Shown here in pieces: positions 62,044-64,000 of a stretch of DNA of 64,000 nucleotides (its first letter is position 1; every line of letters starts with the position of its first letter). This DNA is from Chryseobacterium sp. Leaf404 (GTDB lineage Bacteria > Bacteroidota > Bacteroidia > Flavobacteriales > Weeksellaceae). Both the position numbers and the translations under genes were made by a program. The DNA lies in contig NZ_LMQM01000011.1 in NCBI RefSeq assembly GCF_001424145.1, forward strand, positions 116,468 through 180,467, in the 5' to 3' direction. Below the pieces are notes generated by a model that was given only the letters and a program-made list of their open reading frames with translations, was not told the DNA's origin and did not search any database.

Positions 62044-62613
62044 ATGAAAAGATATACTATACTGGCTGTTATTTTAATGTGTACATCTTCTTTCACATTT
62101 GCGCAGTCATCGGTATTTGGATCGATTACAGAAGCAAAGTCAAAAATTGAAGCTACTGTGCCTGTTGTAATTGAATATTTGAAAAAAACGAGTGAGAAAC
62201 AAGGTGATCAGACTGTTCTTACAAACGGAACCGAAGCTTTAAGACAGGAATACAATGCCGTTTCTCAGGAATTTGATCTTTATAAGGGAAATCTGGCAAG
62301 CTGCATCGTGAACAAGAAAAAGAAAGTTGCTACTAAATGTTTAAATTATCACACGCAGTATTTTAGAACTACTCTTACAAAATATGATAATTTCATCTCT
62401 TATCTTACTAAAAAGAATGGCTTTTTAGGCGTTGATGATGAAGAAGTGAAAAAAGATTTAAAACCTACAGAAATTGCTACCACAATTGATAAAGATTTTA
62501 CGTCTGCTGCTGGTGCTACTGCCAACATGAAAGGAGTTGAAAAAACAAGATATTTTGAAAGTCTGAAATCAGATGATTTAAAATTAAAGCCTTTCAGTAC
62601 TCTGGTCAACTAA
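62044..62613 (+). CDS. Secreted protein of unknown function
   Basis: The 189-residue protein has a signal peptide (MKRYTILAVILMCTSSFTFAQ). The mature part is helical and lysine-rich with two Cys (ASCIVNKKKKVATKCLNYH) that could form a disulfide. It stands alone, ends with a strong terminator, and lies behind a 296-bp AT-rich gap that holds the M56 promoter. I know no family. Confidence 0.65.
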   Translation: MKRYTILAVILMCTSSFTFAQSSVFGSITEAKSKIEATVPVVIEYLKKTSEKQGDQTVLTNGTEALRQEYNAVSQEFDLYKGNLASCIVNKKKKVATKCLNYHTQYFRTTLTKYDNFISYLTKKNGFLGVDDEEVKKDLKPTEIATTIDKDFTSAAGATANMKGVEKTRYFESLKSDDLKLKPFSTLVN

Positions 62614-62621
62614 AAAAATCA

Positions 62622-62647
62622 ATCCGCTTCCCGAAGCGGATTTTTTT
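62622..62647 (+). terminator. Terminator
   Basis: ATCCGCTTC pairs with GAAGCGGAT around a short loop (62622-62641), followed by T7. It lies 9 nt behind the stop of the secreted protein gene. Confidence 0.85.
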
Positions 62648-62689
62648 GTGACAATTTCCAGAACGACAGCCGGCAGACTTTTGAAATGG

Positions 62690-63052
62690 TTACTGTCTCA
62701 AAATCTTTTCCATCTTCCTGCCTTTTGCCAGCTCGTCAATAAGTTTATCTAAATATCTTACTTTTTTCGTCAGCGGATTTTTTATTTCCTGAATTTTGTA
62801 ACCGCAGATAGTTCCGGTGATCCAGTCTGCATTTGGGTTCAGATTTGCTCTTTCAAAAAAAATTTTAAAACTTATTTTTTCATCGATGAGTTCCTGTAGT
62901 TTTTTATCATCAAATCCTGTAAGCCATTCGATGATCTGATGAAGTTCTTCTTTTGTTCTCCCTTTACTCTCCGACTTGGCGACGTAATGTGGGTATACAG
63001 AAGCAAAAGTGAGATTGGCAATGCGTTCGTTATGTTGTTCAGTTTATTTCAT
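62690..63052 (-). pseudogene. DUF2200 family gene with a stop at codon 3
   Basis: The frame from ATG 63052 reads M-K-stop-TEQHNERIANLTFASVYPHYVAKSESKGRTKEELHQIIEWLTGF and continues to a TAA at 62690, 121 codons in all, the typical full length of DUF2200. Only the third codon, TAA in place of an expected CAA, interrupts it. There is no ATG behind it until near the end. It is probably a fresh pseudogene, unless an unusual start such as ATT is used. Confidence 0.75.
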
Positions 63053-63088
63053 ATTACAATTTTCATTTAATCAAAAATAAATAATTTT

Positions 63089-63119
63089 AAAATTGGATCT
63101 TTAAAATTGGATCTTTAAA
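63089..63119. repeat. Short tandem repeat
   Basis: The unit AAAATTGGATCTTT occurs twice with one extra T-A between, in the gap before the NTF2-like gene. It looks like replication slippage and has no clear role. Confidence 0.5.
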
Positions 63120-63273
63120 ATATGCAGAAATTCTTTCATCATTGGAAGTATGCTTAAATGAACTTTTGCCACGCTTTACGTTTCGCGAAAAAGCTTTTCT
63201 ACCTTTTGCGTTTAAAGCAAAAAAAAATAAGAACCAAAACTGATTCTCATTTTCCATTTTATGGTCTTGTCAA

Positions 63274-63672
63274 TTAACTCACGATATATTCAGTGATAAC
63301 CGGCTGATCATTTTCGTCATCCCACTTCATTTTCCAGTCTTCTTTTACGTCCATATCGATGTTTGCCTGCTTCATCGGTGCAACATATCTCACTTTGAAA
63401 GCAATATCAAATTCATTTTCAGAAGTTTCATTTATTTTGATGTCTGAAACATGATGTTTGGTATTTCCCAGCATGTTGTTTTTAGAATCTGTAAACCAGT
63501 TGTTGAATCCTTCGTGACCTGTAAATTCGTCGTTTCCCGGGAACTTCATTTTTACATCTTCAGAAAGATACTGCGTGAAGTAACTGTTCTCGTCAAGCTG
63601 ATCAAAACGCGTAAACCACGTTTTCATAAATGCTTCAATTTTTTCTTTTTTTGTCTGTTGTGCGTTGTCCAT
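63274..63672 (-). CDS. NTF2/SnoaL-like protein
   Basis: The 132-residue protein has the fold pattern of SnoaL-like proteins: IEAFMKTWFTRFDQLDENSYFTQYLSEDVKMKFPGNDEFTGHEGFNNWF followed by three beta strands. There is no signal peptide. Such proteins bind or convert small hydrophobic molecules; the specific substrate is unknown. It stands alone between the DUF2200 pseudogene and the tRNA. Confidence 0.8.
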   Translation of the reverse strand: MDNAQQTKKEKIEAFMKTWFTRFDQLDENSYFTQYLSEDVKMKFPGNDEFTGHEGFNNWFTDSKNNMLGNTKHHVSDIKINETSENEFDIAFKVRYVAPMKQANIDMDVKEDWKMKWDDENDQPVITEYIVS

Positions 63673-63893
63673 AGATTTTGTTTTAATATGAAAAGATATC
63701 TTTAAATGATCAGTTTATCAAATAAAAGCCCAAACTGCAACACGTATTGAAACTCTTATTATTAATTTAACGGAAAAGCCGAAAATCGTAAATATATTTT
63801 ACAGAAAAAACAAAATTAACCTATTTTTTTAATCCCTTTCTAATTAATGCACAAAAAAAGAGAACTACTTTCGTAATTCTCCTTAAAATCTAG

Positions 63894-63966
<73 letters not shown>

Positions 63967-64000
63967 GTGTTTCTTTTGAATCGTACCGACTGTAACGATT

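Overview
The window looks like the chromosome of a Chryseobacterium-type flavobacterium (family Weeksellaceae). The evidence is low GC, promoters of the Bacteroidetes form TTTG-N19-TAnnTTTG, a GLPGLI-family protein, a BlaI/M56 pair and many short secreted or lipoprotein hypotheticals. This is inferred from gene content by eye, without a database search.

Positions 1 to about 19,900 are the right-hand part of a Mu-like contractile-tailed prophage. A minus-strand packaging block (small terminase, large terminase, a Mu gp36-like protein cut by the window edge) diverges from a long plus-strand block. That block runs protease/scaffold, major capsid, M15 endolysin, unimolecular spanin, tail sheath, tail tube, tail chaperone pair with a frameshift site, tape measure, hub and baseplate proteins, holin, tail-fibre proteins and a very large fibre with a propeller-like C-terminus. 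After a roughly 90-nt hairpin comes a compact accessory cassette: a 42-aa leader ORF, an ABC ATPase joined to a GNAT acyltransferase domain through an A-AAA-AAG minus-one slippery site, and a formyltransferase-fold protein. It sits where Mu carries com/mom, and I propose it as a candidate modification or anti-restriction system. It is the most interesting part of the window. The prophage ends with two repeats spaced exactly 22 bp apart, like MuA binding sites. It abuts the 3' remnant of a host gene.

From 20.3 to 33.5 kb is chromosome: two lipoproteins with a shared upstream element, an acyl-CoA dehydrogenase-like gene, a PnuC-family transporter under a TPP riboswitch (so probably PnuT, a thiamine transporter), and an HPP membrane protein/zinc-ribbon/epimerase/secreted-protein run. 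A decaying redox cluster follows: an oxidoreductase and an SDR carry in-frame stops, an ene-reductase carries a 1-nt frameshift, and an intact SDR lies between them. A divergent HxlR regulator has palindromic sites next to it. Then come a secreted protein and a J-domain protein.

From 33.7 to 47.7 kb, mostly on the minus strand, are a TetR-TolC-adaptor-RND efflux operon with its operator/promoter, a CvfB-like S1 protein, dihydrolipoyl dehydrogenase, small hypotheticals, a glycosyltransferase and RecQ.

From 47.8 to 54.0 kb on the plus strand are KdsD (arabinose-5-phosphate isomerase), TatC, and secreted M1 and M61 peptidases. From 54.3 to 61.8 kb on the minus strand are a LtaS-like sulfatase behind a two-component system and a BlaI-M56-GLPGLI operon with a recognisable BlaI-type operator. 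The window ends with a secreted hypothetical, a DUF2200 gene with a nonsense codon at position 3, an NTF2-like protein and an initiator tRNA-Met.
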